Positions 1 through 8,867 of a stretch of DNA of 60,083 nt are shown here, one piece after another; positions within the stretch are counted from its first letter, which is position 1, and the number at the start of each line of letters is the position of its first letter. The stretch comes from Rhodothermales bacterium (GTDB lineage: Bacteria > Bacteroidota > Rhodothermia > Rhodothermales > Bin80), in the NCBI GenBank assembly GCA_012271205.1, contig JAAXGT010000091.1, forward strand, positions 1-60,083, given 5' to 3'. The notes below the pieces were generated by a model. The model worked only from the letters and a program-made list of their open reading frames with translations, did not search any database and was not told the origin of the DNA. The position numbers and the translations under genes were made by a program.

Positions 1-893
1 CCATTGCAATGGCCGTGCAGTCCATTACGGCGGGGTTCGCAGGATGCATCATAGCCGGGGGCACAGAGTCTATGACACTCGTACCCATGTCCGGATATTA
101 CTTTCAGCCGGATCCGGATATCGCGGATGTACGCCCGGAGGTCTACGTGTCCATGGGCAATACGGCGGAAAACCTGGCGGAGAAATACCATATCGTGCGA
201 GAGGATCAGGATCGGTTTGCTCTTCAATCCCACCAGCGCGCGCTGACAGCCATTGCGGAAGGCCGGTTTGAGGACGAACTGGTCCCGCTGGAGGTAACCT
301 GCACCATGTTAAGTAATGGACGGTTGCACACAGCAAATCAGACGTTCAGCGTTGATGAGGGGCCGCGCCCAGACTCCAGTCTTCAGGCTTTGGCAAAGCT
401 GCGACCGGTGTTCCGGAGAAACGGGACGGTCACGGCGGGCAATGCCTCACAAATGTCAGATGGAGCTGCAGCCACCGTCGTAATGCGAGAGGATATGGCT
501 GCTCGCCTGAATTTGGTGCCACTGGCACGCATGACAGGCTTTGCAGTTGCTGGCGTGCCTCCGGAAATCATGGGGATAGGCCCGGTTCCGGCAATACGTA
601 AGGTGCTGAGGCAGACGGACCTGACATTAGGCGATATTGGCCTTGTAGAGCTTAACGAAGCGTTTGCTGTGCAGGCCTTGGCAGTGATTCAAGAGGCTGA
701 ACTGGACGAAAACATAGTCAATGTCAATGGAGGTGCGGTTGCGCTCGGACATCCGCTTGGATGCACGGGTGCAAAGCTTACGGCGACCCTGTTGCACGAA
801 ATGAAGCGGCGTGGCGTGCGTTACGGACTGTGCACCATGTGTATTGGGGGTGGCATGGGCGCCGCCGCCATTTTCGAAAATCTGACCCTGTAA
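1..893 (+). CDS. Acetyl-CoA acyltransferase (thiolase), 5'-truncated by the window edge
   Basis: Thiolase that performs the last step of beta-oxidation, cleaving 3-ketoacyl-CoA with CoA. The frame is open from base 3, so the start and the N-terminal half, including the acylated nucleophilic Cys, lie outside the window. Visible family motifs are GGTESM near the left end, NEAFAVQALA, GGAVALGHPLGCTGAK with the catalytic His, and CTMCIGGGMGAA with the second catalytic Cys. The C-terminus is intact. Its stop (TAA 891-893) shares one base with the ATG of the next gene, an acyl-CoA dehydrogenase, so the two form a fatty-acid degradation operon. FadA/FadI subtype cannot be settled without the N-terminus. 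Confidence 0.93.
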   Translation, partial: IAMAVQSITAGFAGCIIAGGTESMTLVPMSGYYFQPDPDIADVRPEVYVSMGNTAENLAEKYHIVREDQDRFALQSHQRALTAIAEGRFEDELVPLEVTCTMLSNGRLHTANQTFSVDEGPRPDSSLQALAKLRPVFRRNGTVTAGNASQMSDGAAATVVMREDMAARLNLVPLARMTGFAVAGVPPEIMGIGPVPAIRKVLRQTDLTLGDIGLVELNEAFAVQALAVIQEAELDENIVNVNGGAVALGHPLGCTGAKLTATLLHEMKRRGVRYGLCTMCIGGGMGAAAIFENLTL

Positions 894-3343
894 TGAATCT
901 GGCAGACTGGGCGCCATACTATGGCGCGCTTGATGCGTACCTGTGGCAGGGGATTGTAGTCGCCGCTGTAATTCTGATCCTTCTGAGCTTCACAGGCGCA
1001 AGGCTTGGGCTGTCTTTGGCTGTCATGCTCGCGGCGCTGTATGTGTTGGGAGCACCGGCTCTGGTCATAGGGATTTTAACGGCAGTAGCGGCGCTGATTG
1101 TCGTGCGGTCCGTGCGTAGAACAGTGATCAGCGGTCCTCTAATGCGCCTGATCGCGCGCATGGGCCTGCTTCCCGTTATCTCTGAAACTGAGCGCGCGGC
1201 CATCGAGGCCGGAACAGTCTGGGTGGAGGGCGAACTGTTTTCCGGCAAGCCGAACTGGCGTCGGATGCTGGAAGCTGCTTACCCTAGACTTACGGAAGCA
1301 GAGCAGGCCTATCTGGACGGACCTGTTGAGGAGCTGTGCGCACAGGTGGATGACTGGAGAGTATGGGCCGACCGTGCCTTTACAGATGAAGTCTGGGACA
1401 TTATCCGGCGTGAGAAGCTCTTTGGCATGATTATTCCTCCGAAGTATAGGGGAAAAGGCTTTTCTGCGATGGCCAACAGCGCAGTGGTGCAAAAGCTGCA
1501 GTCCCGCTGTATGCCACTGGCCACGACCGTAATGGTCCCCAACTCTCTTGGGCCGGCGGAACTGCTTGTTCATTATGGCACGCAGGCGCAACGCGACCAC
1601 TTTTTGCCCAAACTGGCGGACGCCACGTTTATCCCCGCGTTTGCGCTGACTGAACCCGGTGCCGGTTCTGATGCAGGCGCTATTGCCGCCGATGGCGTGC
1701 TATTCAAGGATGAGGCCGGCAAACTCAAAATCAGGCTGAATTTTCAGAAGCGCTATATAACACTTGCGGCCATAGCCCACGTGCTGGGACTGGCGTTCAA
1801 GCTTCGCGATCCAGATAATCTTCTGGGTCGGGGAGAGGATCTGGGAATCACCTGTGCGCTCATCCCCTCCAATACGCCCGGGATAGTGCGAGGCCGCCGG
1901 CATGATCCGCTGGGAGCGCCGTTTGTCAACGCGCCGTTTGAGGGCACGGACGTCATCGTGCCAATAGATGCGATCATTGGTGAAGCGGAAGGCGCCGGGC
2001 ACGGCTGGCGGATGCTCATGGAATGTTTGGCCGCGGGACGGGGCATCTCACTGCCGGCTTCCGCACTAGGAGGAGCAAAGCTCGTATTCCTTGTGGCTTC
2101 GGCACATGCCGCCGTCCGCCGCCAGTTCGGGCTGCCTATCGGCCGCTTTGAGGGCGTCCAAGAGGTGCTCGCACGAATCGGAGGTTGGACCTACCTGATG
2201 GATGCTACGCGCATTTACACGCTTGGGGCCATCGATCAAGGGGCCGCGCCGGCTGTCGTCACGGCCATCGTCAAGTATAACCTCACGGAGCTTGGACGTG
2301 AGATTATACGAGATGGTATGGACATTCTGGGGGGCAACGCCATTTCGTCCGGACCGCGCAACCTGTTGGCCCATGCTTACATCAGCAATCCGATTGCTAT
2401 CACGGTGGAGGGGGCCAATATTCTGACACGTACCCTGATAATTTTTGGGCAGGGTGCGATCCGGTGCCATCCGTGGGCCTATAAGGAAATCGTCGCGTTA
2501 CGGTCAGGGGATGTCCAAGCATTTGATGAGGCCTTCTGGGGGCATATGGGGCACATCGTGCGCAATGCGGTGCGCAGCAAACTGCTCAGCTTAACGCGTG
2601 GGTATTTGGCTCGCGTTCCCGTGCGCGGACCTTCCCGGCGCTATGTTCGCCGCCTTACCTGGGTTTCGGCATCGTTCGCAATCCTCGCGGACGTGGCAAT
2701 GGTGTCGCTGGGTGGAGACCTCAAGCGCAAGGAAGCCCTCACGGGCCGGTTTGCAGATGTTTTTTCCTGGATGTATATGGCTGCTGCGACCATCCGCCGG
2801 TTTGAAGCAGAAGGGCGGCGCAAGGAAGATTTGCCGTTTTTCCAATGGTCCATGGAATATATGCTGCAAAAGATCCAAACCGCTTTTGAAGGATTGCTGC
2901 TAAACCTCCGCATGCCAGGACTCACATGGGTGCTGCGCGGGCCTGCATTCTGGTTTCACCGCCTGAATCCGTTTGGACGCGGTCCTTCTGATGCGTTGGG
3001 GCAGCGTGTGGCGCGGCTGATGCAGACGCCAAGCGAGCAAAGGCGCCGCCTGACGGATGGGGCCTATGTGCCACAGGATACGGATGAATCGCTCGGGCTG
3101 CTGGAGGCGGCCCTTGAAGGCGCGGCCAAGGCACGCGGCGTCGAATCCAAGGTTTCGTCCGCAATTCGTTCGGGCGCACTCGCTCGGAGGCCCAAATCAA
3201 CCCGGATCGACCGGGCGCAAGCCGCTGGCTTGATCACATCGGCAGAAGCTGAACTGGTGCGAAGTGCAGCGGCGTTGTCCTGGAAGGCAATTCAGGTTGA
3301 CGACTTTGATCAGGATTCTTATGAGTGTCATCATCGCACCTAA
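893..3343 (+). CDS. fadE: FadE-type acyl-CoA dehydrogenase
   Basis: Flavin-dependent acyl-CoA dehydrogenase for the first oxidation step of beta-oxidation. I place the start at ATG 893, overlapping the thiolase stop; the longer open frame from 761 lies inside the thiolase gene and is not needed. The resulting 816 residues are very close to E. coli FadE (814). The first about 75 residues hold two hydrophobic stretches (YLWQGIVVAAVILILL and following), as in membrane-associated FadE. The acyl-CoA dehydrogenase core includes ALTEPGAGSDAG, and the long C-terminal FadE extension is present. Together with the thiolase this is a fatty-acid catabolism unit. Confidence 0.93.
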   Translation: MNLADWAPYYGALDAYLWQGIVVAAVILILLSFTGARLGLSLAVMLAALYVLGAPALVIGILTAVAALIVVRSVRRTVISGPLMRLIARMGLLPVISETERAAIEAGTVWVEGELFSGKPNWRRMLEAAYPRLTEAEQAYLDGPVEELCAQVDDWRVWADRAFTDEVWDIIRREKLFGMIIPPKYRGKGFSAMANSAVVQKLQSRCMPLATTVMVPNSLGPAELLVHYGTQAQRDHFLPKLADATFIPAFALTEPGAGSDAGAIAADGVLFKDEAGKLKIRLNFQKRYITLAAIAHVLGLAFKLRDPDNLLGRGEDLGITCALIPSNTPGIVRGRRHDPLGAPFVNAPFEGTDVIVPIDAIIGEAEGAGHGWRMLMECLAAGRGISLPASALGGAKLVFLVASAHAAVRRQFGLPIGRFEGVQEVLARIGGWTYLMDATRIYTLGAIDQGAAPAVVTAIVKYNLTELGREIIRDGMDILGGNAISSGPRNLLAHAYISNPIAITVEGANILTRTLIIFGQGAIRCHPWAYKEIVALRSGDVQAFDEAFWGHMGHIVRNAVRSKLLSLTRGYLARVPVRGPSRRYVRRLTWVSASFAILADVAMVSLGGDLKRKEALTGRFADVFSWMYMAAATIRRFEAEGRRKEDLPFFQWSMEYMLQKIQTAFEGLLLNLRMPGLTWVLRGPAFWFHRLNPFGRGPSDALGQRVARLMQTPSEQRRRLTDGAYVPQDTDESLGLLEAALEGAAKARGVESKVSSAIRSGALARRPKSTRIDRAQAAGLITSAEAELVRSAAALSWKAIQVDDFDQDSYECHHRT

Positions 3344-3372
3344 CAATTTGCAACCAAGCTCACGTCAGGCCA

Positions 3373-3810
3373 ATGGACTTCTTATGGCAACTATTGATCT
3401 TTTTGCATGTCGTTACTGCAGCAGCCTGGTTTGGCCTCAGCCTTAGGTTAGGCAGCCAGGCGCGTCTGGCTGCTGCTGGCGAATCGGCAATCTTGGAAGA
3501 AGGAGCACACGCCGTCCGTCTGATGAATCTGATGGTACTCTTGACGTTCGTTTTCTCCATGGGAGCGTTGCTATTGGGCGGAGGCTATCCGAGCCAGATG
3601 CAGTACCATGTGGCTTCTCTGCTTATTGTATTGCTCGCCGTAGTGCAATTTGCACTGATTCGTCCGGCATGGGCCCGCTTGGGTACCGAGGTCAAAGAAG
3701 GGAAGGAGGCCTCGGCCCGCAGGGTAGCCATGTTTGCAGGCATTGGGCACTTAATGTGGCTTGTCATGCTGGTCCTTATGTTCTGGAACCGGTTCGCTGC
3801 GGTTTTGTAA
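3373..3810 (+). CDS. Small four-helix membrane protein, unknown function
   Basis: 145-residue protein with about four hydrophobic segments: FLWQLLIFLHVVTAAAWFGL at the start, LMVLLTFVFSMGALLLGG, ASLLIVLLAVVQFALI and IGHLMWLVMLVLMFW at the end. I chose ATG 3373 over an upstream in-frame ATG at 3325 because the latter lies inside fadE and adds a polar stretch. The N-terminal pattern (LHVVTAAAWFG) recalls CopD/DUF2269-like four-helix membrane proteins, but this is only a resemblance. It sits about 30 bp after fadE and could be co-transcribed with it. Function unknown. Confidence 0.7.
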   Translation: MDFLWQLLIFLHVVTAAAWFGLSLRLGSQARLAAAGESAILEEGAHAVRLMNLMVLLTFVFSMGALLLGGGYPSQMQYHVASLLIVLLAVVQFALIRPAWARLGTEVKEGKEASARRVAMFAGIGHLMWLVMLVLMFWNRFAAVL

Positions 3811-3859
3811 GATCTGGACCGGCATTTATCGTGTAATTTTAATCTACTCTTTGGCGGCT

Positions 3860-4054
3860 ATGGCTACAGCGCGTATGAACGAGAGTTGGCGTCAGGTGCG
3901 GAGTCAAATTGAATCTATTTGGAGCGAGACGGTATTTGAGGACGCGGAAATGAAGAAGGCACGGGGCAATATGAGGAAGATGGTGAAGCTAATCCACGAA
4001 AAGACCGGCGAGCCGTCCAACGAGATTTTCCAGAAAATAAGCGCGATCATTTAA
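3860..4054 (+). CDS. Small soluble protein, possibly CsbD-like stress protein
   Basis: 64-residue charged protein starting at ATG 3860 (MATARMNESWRQVRSQIE). The opening NESWRQVRSQIESIW pattern weakly resembles the NWNQVKGxWKQ start of CsbD-family general stress proteins, and the rest is predicted helical and rich in Lys and Glu. It follows the small membrane protein by about 50 bp. An open frame extends upstream to 3761, but that part overlaps the previous gene. The family assignment is tentative. Confidence 0.5.
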   Translation: MATARMNESWRQVRSQIESIWSETVFEDAEMKKARGNMRKMVKLIHEKTGEPSNEIFQKISAII

Positions 4055-4108
4055 GCGCTTCGTTGCGGCACAGCCATCAAAAGTGCGCAGGTGCGCACGC
4101 AAACTGCG

Positions 4109-6112
4109 ATGGCTTGGCTATTGGCTTTATTGCTTTTGGGGCAGTCGGCAGGCGACTTGGAGGCTGCCAGGCGAGCAGTAAGTGCGCACGATTATGCACA
4201 CGCCGTTACTCTGCTGGACGCCTATCTTGAGACGGACAGCGATCATCCGGAAGCTCGCTACTTGCGCGGGATTGCATTCCGGGAGCTTGGTCGTCTCCCG
4301 ACGCTGGAGACCCGGCTTAAACGGTATCTGTATAAGGGGACGCTGGATTTTGAGCACGTGCTCGCGCGGGATTCCACCTACCAAGATGTATTGTATCAGT
4401 ATGCCCTGCTCAAGTGGTATACCAACGATCTTCCGACAGCCATACAACTCGGAGAGGCCCAGCTTCGGCACAGGCCGGATTTGGAGTATGTCCTGCCGGG
4501 CGTCTTGTTACTTTACTGGCGTTTCATAGTGCAGACCCCGCCTGAGGAAGCCCGACTTTGGTTGCGTGCGCAGGATGACTATCTAACGCCCGTTTTCATC
4601 GGCAAGGCGTACGAGCGTCAGAGTTTCTTTGACGCGGCAGAGCAAGTGTACGTGGAGTTCATAAAGCGCGAGGCTTCCGGCGATGGCATGGCCCATGTAC
4701 CAGCTCTGCTCGCTTTGGCCCGGCTGGACTTTGCACGTAATCGGCCAGAAGCCGGTACGGATGGAGTGCTTGCGGCTGCGGCGGAGATCCGCTCGCGTAC
4801 CGATGCACTTGTGCTGTTCGATGAAATCAAGACCATTGCCACCCCGGCTGAAGTGGCCGAGTTCGGGCGGATTGATCGCATCGCTGACTATCGCTCTTTT
4901 TTCCAGGTGTTCTGGACAAGCCGGGATCCGATGCCGGCTGCACCTTTCAACGCACGTATGGCCGAGCATTACCGCCGGTTGCGTGAAGCTGAGCGTCACT
5001 ATCTGTTTAACGGATTCCGATCCTGGCACAAGAGCCCCTTTACGTACGATGCCTCGTACTTCCCGGAGACGTATGCCTTGAGTCATGATTTTAATGACCG
5101 GGGCGCCATCTTTATCCGCCATGGAGAGCCGGACGACTACACACACGGAGAGTCAAACACGTGGTTGTATCATGATTCGATGCTGGTATTTCACTTTGCG
5201 CCGACCTGCTTCGGAGGCGTTTGCGGTGTCACCGAGCATTTTGTGCCGAGACCCCAGGGAGAAACTTTTGCGGCTGGCATAATCGGGGCAGACCTGTTCG
5301 AAATGGAGCAACGAGCCCTTGAGTCATTGGCGCAAGGACTAAGCAGCGACCGGCACACATGGCCTTCGGATACGCGGTACTGGGAAGTACCTTATGTGGT
5401 TGCGGCGTTCCGGGGATTGGACAACCACGCACTGGTAGAGGTGTACTACGGCGTGCCTTTACAGGAAACGGCACGCGTGCGCGGCTCGGATTCCATTACC
5501 GTGGAAACGGGTTTTGTTGTGCACACGGACAAGTGGCAACGCATCGGATATGTGCGCGAGCGCCGTAATTACCTGCGGGGGGACGACGGTTACGTAGACC
5601 GGTTTCAGATAGATTTGGAACCTGCACCCTATCACTTGGGCCTCCATGCGCGGGTAATAAACGGAGTGCATTTGGCTGCTCATCGTTTTGAATACCAGCC
5701 CCGGCGATTCGGTGGCTATGGCCTGAAGGTGAGCGACACGCTTCTGGCCGACAGTGTGGATGCTCTGCCGGACGCAAAAGTCAGGGAGGACGTGCTGGTG
5801 CACGTTAATCCCGCCAGCACGTTTGGCTCCTCGATGTATGTCTACTTTGAGGTATACGATTTGCAGTTGGCGCCGGATGGTCAAACGCGGTATCGGGTGT
5901 CGTACAGACTTGTGCCGGAGAGGGAAGGAGAGGAGGCATCGATCACGCTGCAGACCGATGACCAGCGTGGCCTGAACGTGTCACCGATCGAGTATGTGGC
6001 CATAGATCTGACTGACGTGCCGGCTGGCGATTACACGCTAGAGGTCACTGTTACCGATCAAGAAAGTGGGGCTGAAGTCAGCGCAAGCCGTTCTCTGTCT
6101 GTGGATCGGTAG
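4109..6112 (+). CDS. GWxTD domain-containing protein with N-terminal TPR-like region
   Basis: Secreted protein of about 667 residues. The N-terminus MAWLLALLLLGQSAGDLEAA is a signal peptide; an in-frame GTG at 4091 is an alternative start. Residues about 20-250 look like TPR-type helical repeats (for example ARRAVSAHDYAHAVTLLDAY). The central part carries the GWxTD-domain hallmark FNDRGAIFIRHGEPDDYTH, and the last about 130 residues look like a beta-sandwich domain (LTDVPAGDYTLEVTVTD). GWxTD proteins are widespread in Bacteroidota, Acidobacteriota and allies, and their biochemical role is not established. Transcribed alone, with a 243-bp spacer before the next gene. Confidence 0.85.
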   Translation: MAWLLALLLLGQSAGDLEAARRAVSAHDYAHAVTLLDAYLETDSDHPEARYLRGIAFRELGRLPTLETRLKRYLYKGTLDFEHVLARDSTYQDVLYQYALLKWYTNDLPTAIQLGEAQLRHRPDLEYVLPGVLLLYWRFIVQTPPEEARLWLRAQDDYLTPVFIGKAYERQSFFDAAEQVYVEFIKREASGDGMAHVPALLALARLDFARNRPEAGTDGVLAAAAEIRSRTDALVLFDEIKTIATPAEVAEFGRIDRIADYRSFFQVFWTSRDPMPAAPFNARMAEHYRRLREAERHYLFNGFRSWHKSPFTYDASYFPETYALSHDFNDRGAIFIRHGEPDDYTHGESNTWLYHDSMLVFHFAPTCFGGVCGVTEHFVPRPQGETFAAGIIGADLFEMEQRALESLAQGLSSDRHTWPSDTRYWEVPYVVAAFRGLDNHALVEVYYGVPLQETARVRGSDSITVETGFVVHTDKWQRIGYVRERRNYLRGDDGYVDRFQIDLEPAPYHLGLHARVINGVHLAAHRFEYQPRRFGGYGLKVSDTLLADSVDALPDAKVREDVLVHVNPASTFGSSMYVYFEVYDLQLAPDGQTRYRVSYRLVPEREGEEASITLQTDDQRGLNVSPIEYVAIDLTDVPAGDYTLEVTVTDQESGAEVSASRSLSVDR

Positions 6113-6233
6113 CTGATTACAAGAGATCAGCTATAAGGGACTTTCGAAGGAGGTCGGCTGCTGGAAGCATAATGGGGTCTCGTACTGGTCCAAGGTGCGC
6201 ATGCTTAAAATGGAAGGCTGTTCGCGTACCTGT

Positions 6234-6306
6234 CAGATATCATGGCATGGCTGTCCGGGTAAGGCACGCATCCCCCGACCCGGAACATTCCATGCTATGA
6301 TATCTG
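6234..6306. repeat. Long imperfect palindrome / hairpin upstream of the AAA-DUF4276 cassette
   Basis: Bases 6234-6250 pair with 6290-6306 over 17 bp with a single G-T wobble (CAGATATCATGGCATGG against CCATGCTATGATATCTG). Inside the loop, CCGGGT and ACCCGG can form a second stem, so the 73 bases fold as one extended hairpin. No T-run follows, so it is not a classic intrinsic terminator. It could be a structured 5' RNA, a terminator without a U-tract, or a mobile palindromic element. Confidence 0.7.
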
Positions 6307-6354
6307 TTAGGGTCAAGATCCAATGAAAGAGATTAGCTCATAGTGGGAGTTACA

Positions 6355-7488
6355 ATGGCTGCGATCGACTGGATCACTATTGAGGGATTTAGGAGCATTG
6401 CTTGTATAAAACGTTTGCGACTGCGGCCGATCAACGTGTTAATCGGTGCAAATGGATCAGGAAAGTCGAATTTTATCGGGGCATTTTCGTTCCTGAATGC
6501 TGTAAGGCTTGGACGACTACGCAACTACGTCCTGCGGGCAGGCGGAGCAGAGAGGATACTGCACTTTGGCTCAAGGAACACTTCCTTGATTAGGGCTCAT
6601 ATTTCGTTTGAAAATGAACGAAATCGATATGAGATAGAGCTAAGCTCTGATGAATCAGACGGTCTGTTTCCATCTCGAGAAGCCGTTTTTTTCTGGGATA
6701 AGTCCCAACATCCAACTCCATACAGTAAATCGCTTGCTCCTTACCAAGGTGAGGCCAGAATTAGTGCTCCTGAACCCCAATACGGAGTTGCTGCCTACGT
6801 TCAAGGACATCTGGATAGTTGGCGCTTGTTTCATTTTCATGACACCAGTACCAACTCACCGATGAAGAAAACGGCAGATGTACATGACAATCGCCGCCTG
6901 CGTTCTAATGGTTCCAATCTGGCCTCCTATTTGTATTTCCTCCGTGAGAAGCATTATCAATCGTATGAGCTAATTCGACGTACTATACGACTGGCAGCAC
7001 CCTTTTTTCAGGATTTTCATTTAGAGCCCCAAGTGCTCAACGAGGACAAAATCCGCCTAGAGTGGAGGCATCTAGGGTCGGATGCGTACTTTGACTCTTC
7101 TTCTCTCTCCGACGGAACTTTGCGCTTTATGGCTCTTGCCACCTTGCTCCTCCAGCCATCCGATTATCAGCCGTCAGCCATAGTCATGGACGAGCCTGAA
7201 CTCGGATTGCATCCTGTGGCGATTACGCTTTTGGCATCTCTTGTCAGACAGGCGTCGGCGACTACTCAAATCATTCTAGCCACCCAATCGTCTCTGTTGC
7301 TAGATCATTTTAGCCCGGAAGACGTGCTTATAGCGGATCGCAAGAATGGGCAGACGGAACTGACGAGGTTGAAATCGGAGGAACTTCAGGACTGGCTGGA
7401 TGACTACAGCCTTGGCCAACTTTGGGAGAAAAACGAGTTTGGAGGACGCCCTGCGTCCGAAAACGGGGGACGAGCAGTGTCACCATGA
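6355..7488 (+). CDS. AAA family ATPase (ABC/SMC-like, defence-type AAA)
   Basis: 377-residue ATPase with an ABC/RecF-like head. The Walker A GANGSGKS is at residues 31-38, an ABC-signature-like LSDGT at 251-255, Walker B with D-loop IVMDEPELGLHP at about 276-287, and an ATQS switch at 309-312. I chose ATG 6355, which has GGAG six bases upstream; an in-frame GTG at 6343 is the alternative. It overlaps the next gene by four bases (ATGA), so the pair is translationally coupled. ATPases of this kind paired with TOPRIM-like DUF4276 partners are typical of small anti-phage or genome-defence cassettes, by analogy with AriA of PARIS and OLD/AbiL-type pairs. Defence is an inference; nothing here shows the target. 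Confidence 0.88.
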   Translation: MAAIDWITIEGFRSIACIKRLRLRPINVLIGANGSGKSNFIGAFSFLNAVRLGRLRNYVLRAGGAERILHFGSRNTSLIRAHISFENERNRYEIELSSDESDGLFPSREAVFFWDKSQHPTPYSKSLAPYQGEARISAPEPQYGVAAYVQGHLDSWRLFHFHDTSTNSPMKKTADVHDNRRLRSNGSNLASYLYFLREKHYQSYELIRRTIRLAAPFFQDFHLEPQVLNEDKIRLEWRHLGSDAYFDSSSLSDGTLRFMALATLLLQPSDYQPSAIVMDEPELGLHPVAITLLASLVRQASATTQIILATQSSLLLDHFSPEDVLIADRKNGQTELTRLKSEELQDWLDDYSLGQLWEKNEFGGRPASENGGRAVSP

Positions 7489-8182
7489 GCCGACTTTTGG
7501 TCCACGTAGAGGGCGAGACTGAAGAGAGTTTCGTCAATGAGGTATTGGGGCCACATCTCTTCGAATTCGGATTCTGGGAGGTTGCTGCACGGTTACTGGG
7601 GAATGCCCGACAGCGTAGTCGCAGAGGAGGAATCTGTGGTTGGCCCTCAGTAAGGCGAGACATTGTGGGCCATCTCAAGGGGGACCCGACGTGCATCGCC
7701 ACGACAATGGTTGATTATTACGGACTCCCACAGGCCGGTGCCAGCGCATGGCCTGGGCGTACCGAAGCTTCCACTACTGTATTCGACAGAAAGGCGAGCC
7801 GCGTAGAGAATGCTGTATTGGAAGATGTGCGGAATGAAATGGGTGTCAACTTCGATTCGCGTCGTTTTATTCCGTACTTGATGATGCATGAATTCGAGGC
7901 ACTTCTTTTTAGCGACTGCGCAAAATTTGCCAGTGGTATCGGGCAGCCCGAACTAGCAGACAGATTTCAGAGAATCCGAGGCGACTTTGCAAGTCCGGAA
8001 GAGATAGACGACTCTCCAAATCATGCGCCCTCAAAGCGTATCGAGACCTTAGTAAGCGGGTACCCAAAAAAATTCATGGGACTCTAGCCGTTCTGGAAAT
8101 CGGGTTGCCGTCTATTCGCAGGGAATGTCTACATTTCTCCAGCTGGCTAAGTCAGCTGGAGGAGTTAGGGTTCGGCAATTAG
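7485..8182 (+). CDS. DUF4276 (TOPRIM-like) protein, completed by a -1 frameshift
   Basis: Partner of the upstream ATPase. The 0-frame stops at 8085-8087 after 200 residues, with VEGETEE at 8-14, MVDYYGLP at 75-82 and MMHEFEALLFSD at 133-144, all typical of DUF4276/OLD-like TOPRIM proteins. The conserved C-terminal part is missing from that frame but continues in the -1 frame from the A7 run at 8066-8072. It reads HGTLAVLEIGLPSIRREC, then FSSWLSQLEE, and stops at TAG 8180-8182. Shifting back one base gives 232 residues, a normal family length. Either this is programmed frameshifting or the copy has a one-base indel in a homopolymer (a natural mutation or an assembly error). Function is probably nuclease-like in defence, by family and context. 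Confidence 0.8.
8066..8072 (+). promoter_or_regulatory. Candidate -1 ribosomal slippery heptamer A AAA AAA
   Basis: The seven A residues sit in the reading frame as cc[A AAA AAA] ttc, the canonical X XXY YYZ arrangement for bacterial -1 slippage. A -1 shift here restores the conserved DUF4276 C-terminus. A perfect 9-bp hairpin (8137-8145 with 8153-8161) lies about 64 bases downstream, farther than usual for a stimulator. Confidence 0.5.
8137..8161 (+). repeat. Perfect 9-bp stem-loop in the shifted DUF4276 tail
   Basis: CTCCAGCTG (8137-8145) pairs with CAGCTGGAG (8153-8161) around a 7-base loop. It lies inside the coding part reached only by the -1 frame. It could be a frameshift stimulator, or simply chance or an end-of-gene structure. 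Confidence 0.45.
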
Positions 8183-8867
8183 GGAGGGCGATCTGATCTC
8201 CATCCAGCGAAAGCGGTACCGTAATGTCTACCGCCGTTTGTCCTTGAAGACGCGCTTGGGGACGTTGGATTTACCGCAATGCCGGGACGGATCGTTTTCA
8301 ACTGAAGCACCTCTTCAAGATACAGGGGCTAATCCGAACAGGCATCATTCAAGATACAACACAACTCTTACCGGTTACGACATTCAAAGGATCAGATGCC
8401 ACCCGGGGCGGACACACATGCCCGGCCCGGTCGATACGGTACGGGCTTGCCCAGCACGGTTAGTCCAAGTTTGGCGTGCATCGCGAAAAGGTGCTATTCT
8501 ACAACGGGGGTGAATGCCGCTCAATAACGGCCGCTCCGGTTGGCCACCTCCGTGGTGTGAATCGAGAAGCCAAGTCTCAACTGTGCTGTAAATTGAGACT
8601 TATATGAATCAGCCGAACGTCCTTCAATTCAAAATTCATTCAAGATATAACTATTTGTTTATTATAGACTTGAAGTATTTTGACTCGGTCACTACATCTA
8701 ACGTGCTTGGAAGAGGGACTAAAAGCGAGACACGTGATGAGAGCTGGAAGCAGCGGCTGGAGCACGTATTTTTGGTGCAGCCGTGGGGACTTTGTGGCAT
8801 TGGTTGTATGATGTGTGATATATTGCCGTGACAAGAACCCTAATGCTCACGAGTAAAAGTAGCGTAA
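8183..8867. other. 685-bp intergenic stretch without a convincing gene
   Basis: Short open frames at 8238-8513 and 8604-8831 have no recognisable motifs, no ribosome-binding site and poor amino-acid composition. The only structure I see is a perfect 9-bp inverted repeat, AAGTCTCAA (8572-8580) with TTGAGACTT (8593-8601), with a 12-base loop. The segment is locally AT-rich around 8620-8700, probably holding the promoter of the PL17 gene, and could contain the regulator's operator. Confidence 0.5.
8572..8601. repeat. Perfect 9-bp inverted repeat upstream of the PL17 lyase
   Basis: AAGTCTCAA and its exact reverse complement, separated by 12 bases, lie 266 bp before the PL17 start. No T-run follows on the plus strand. 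It may be a terminator of the upstream region or a protein-binding site. Confidence 0.4.

Noticed and set aside
4583-5146. Minus-strand open frame of 187 codons opposite the GWxTD gene
   Set aside because: Shadow of a strongly supported gene, with no motif of its own.
8238-8831. Open frames 8238-8513 and 8604-8831 as genes
   Set aside because: No motif, no ribosome-binding site, odd composition, and they lie in a structured AT-variable spacer.
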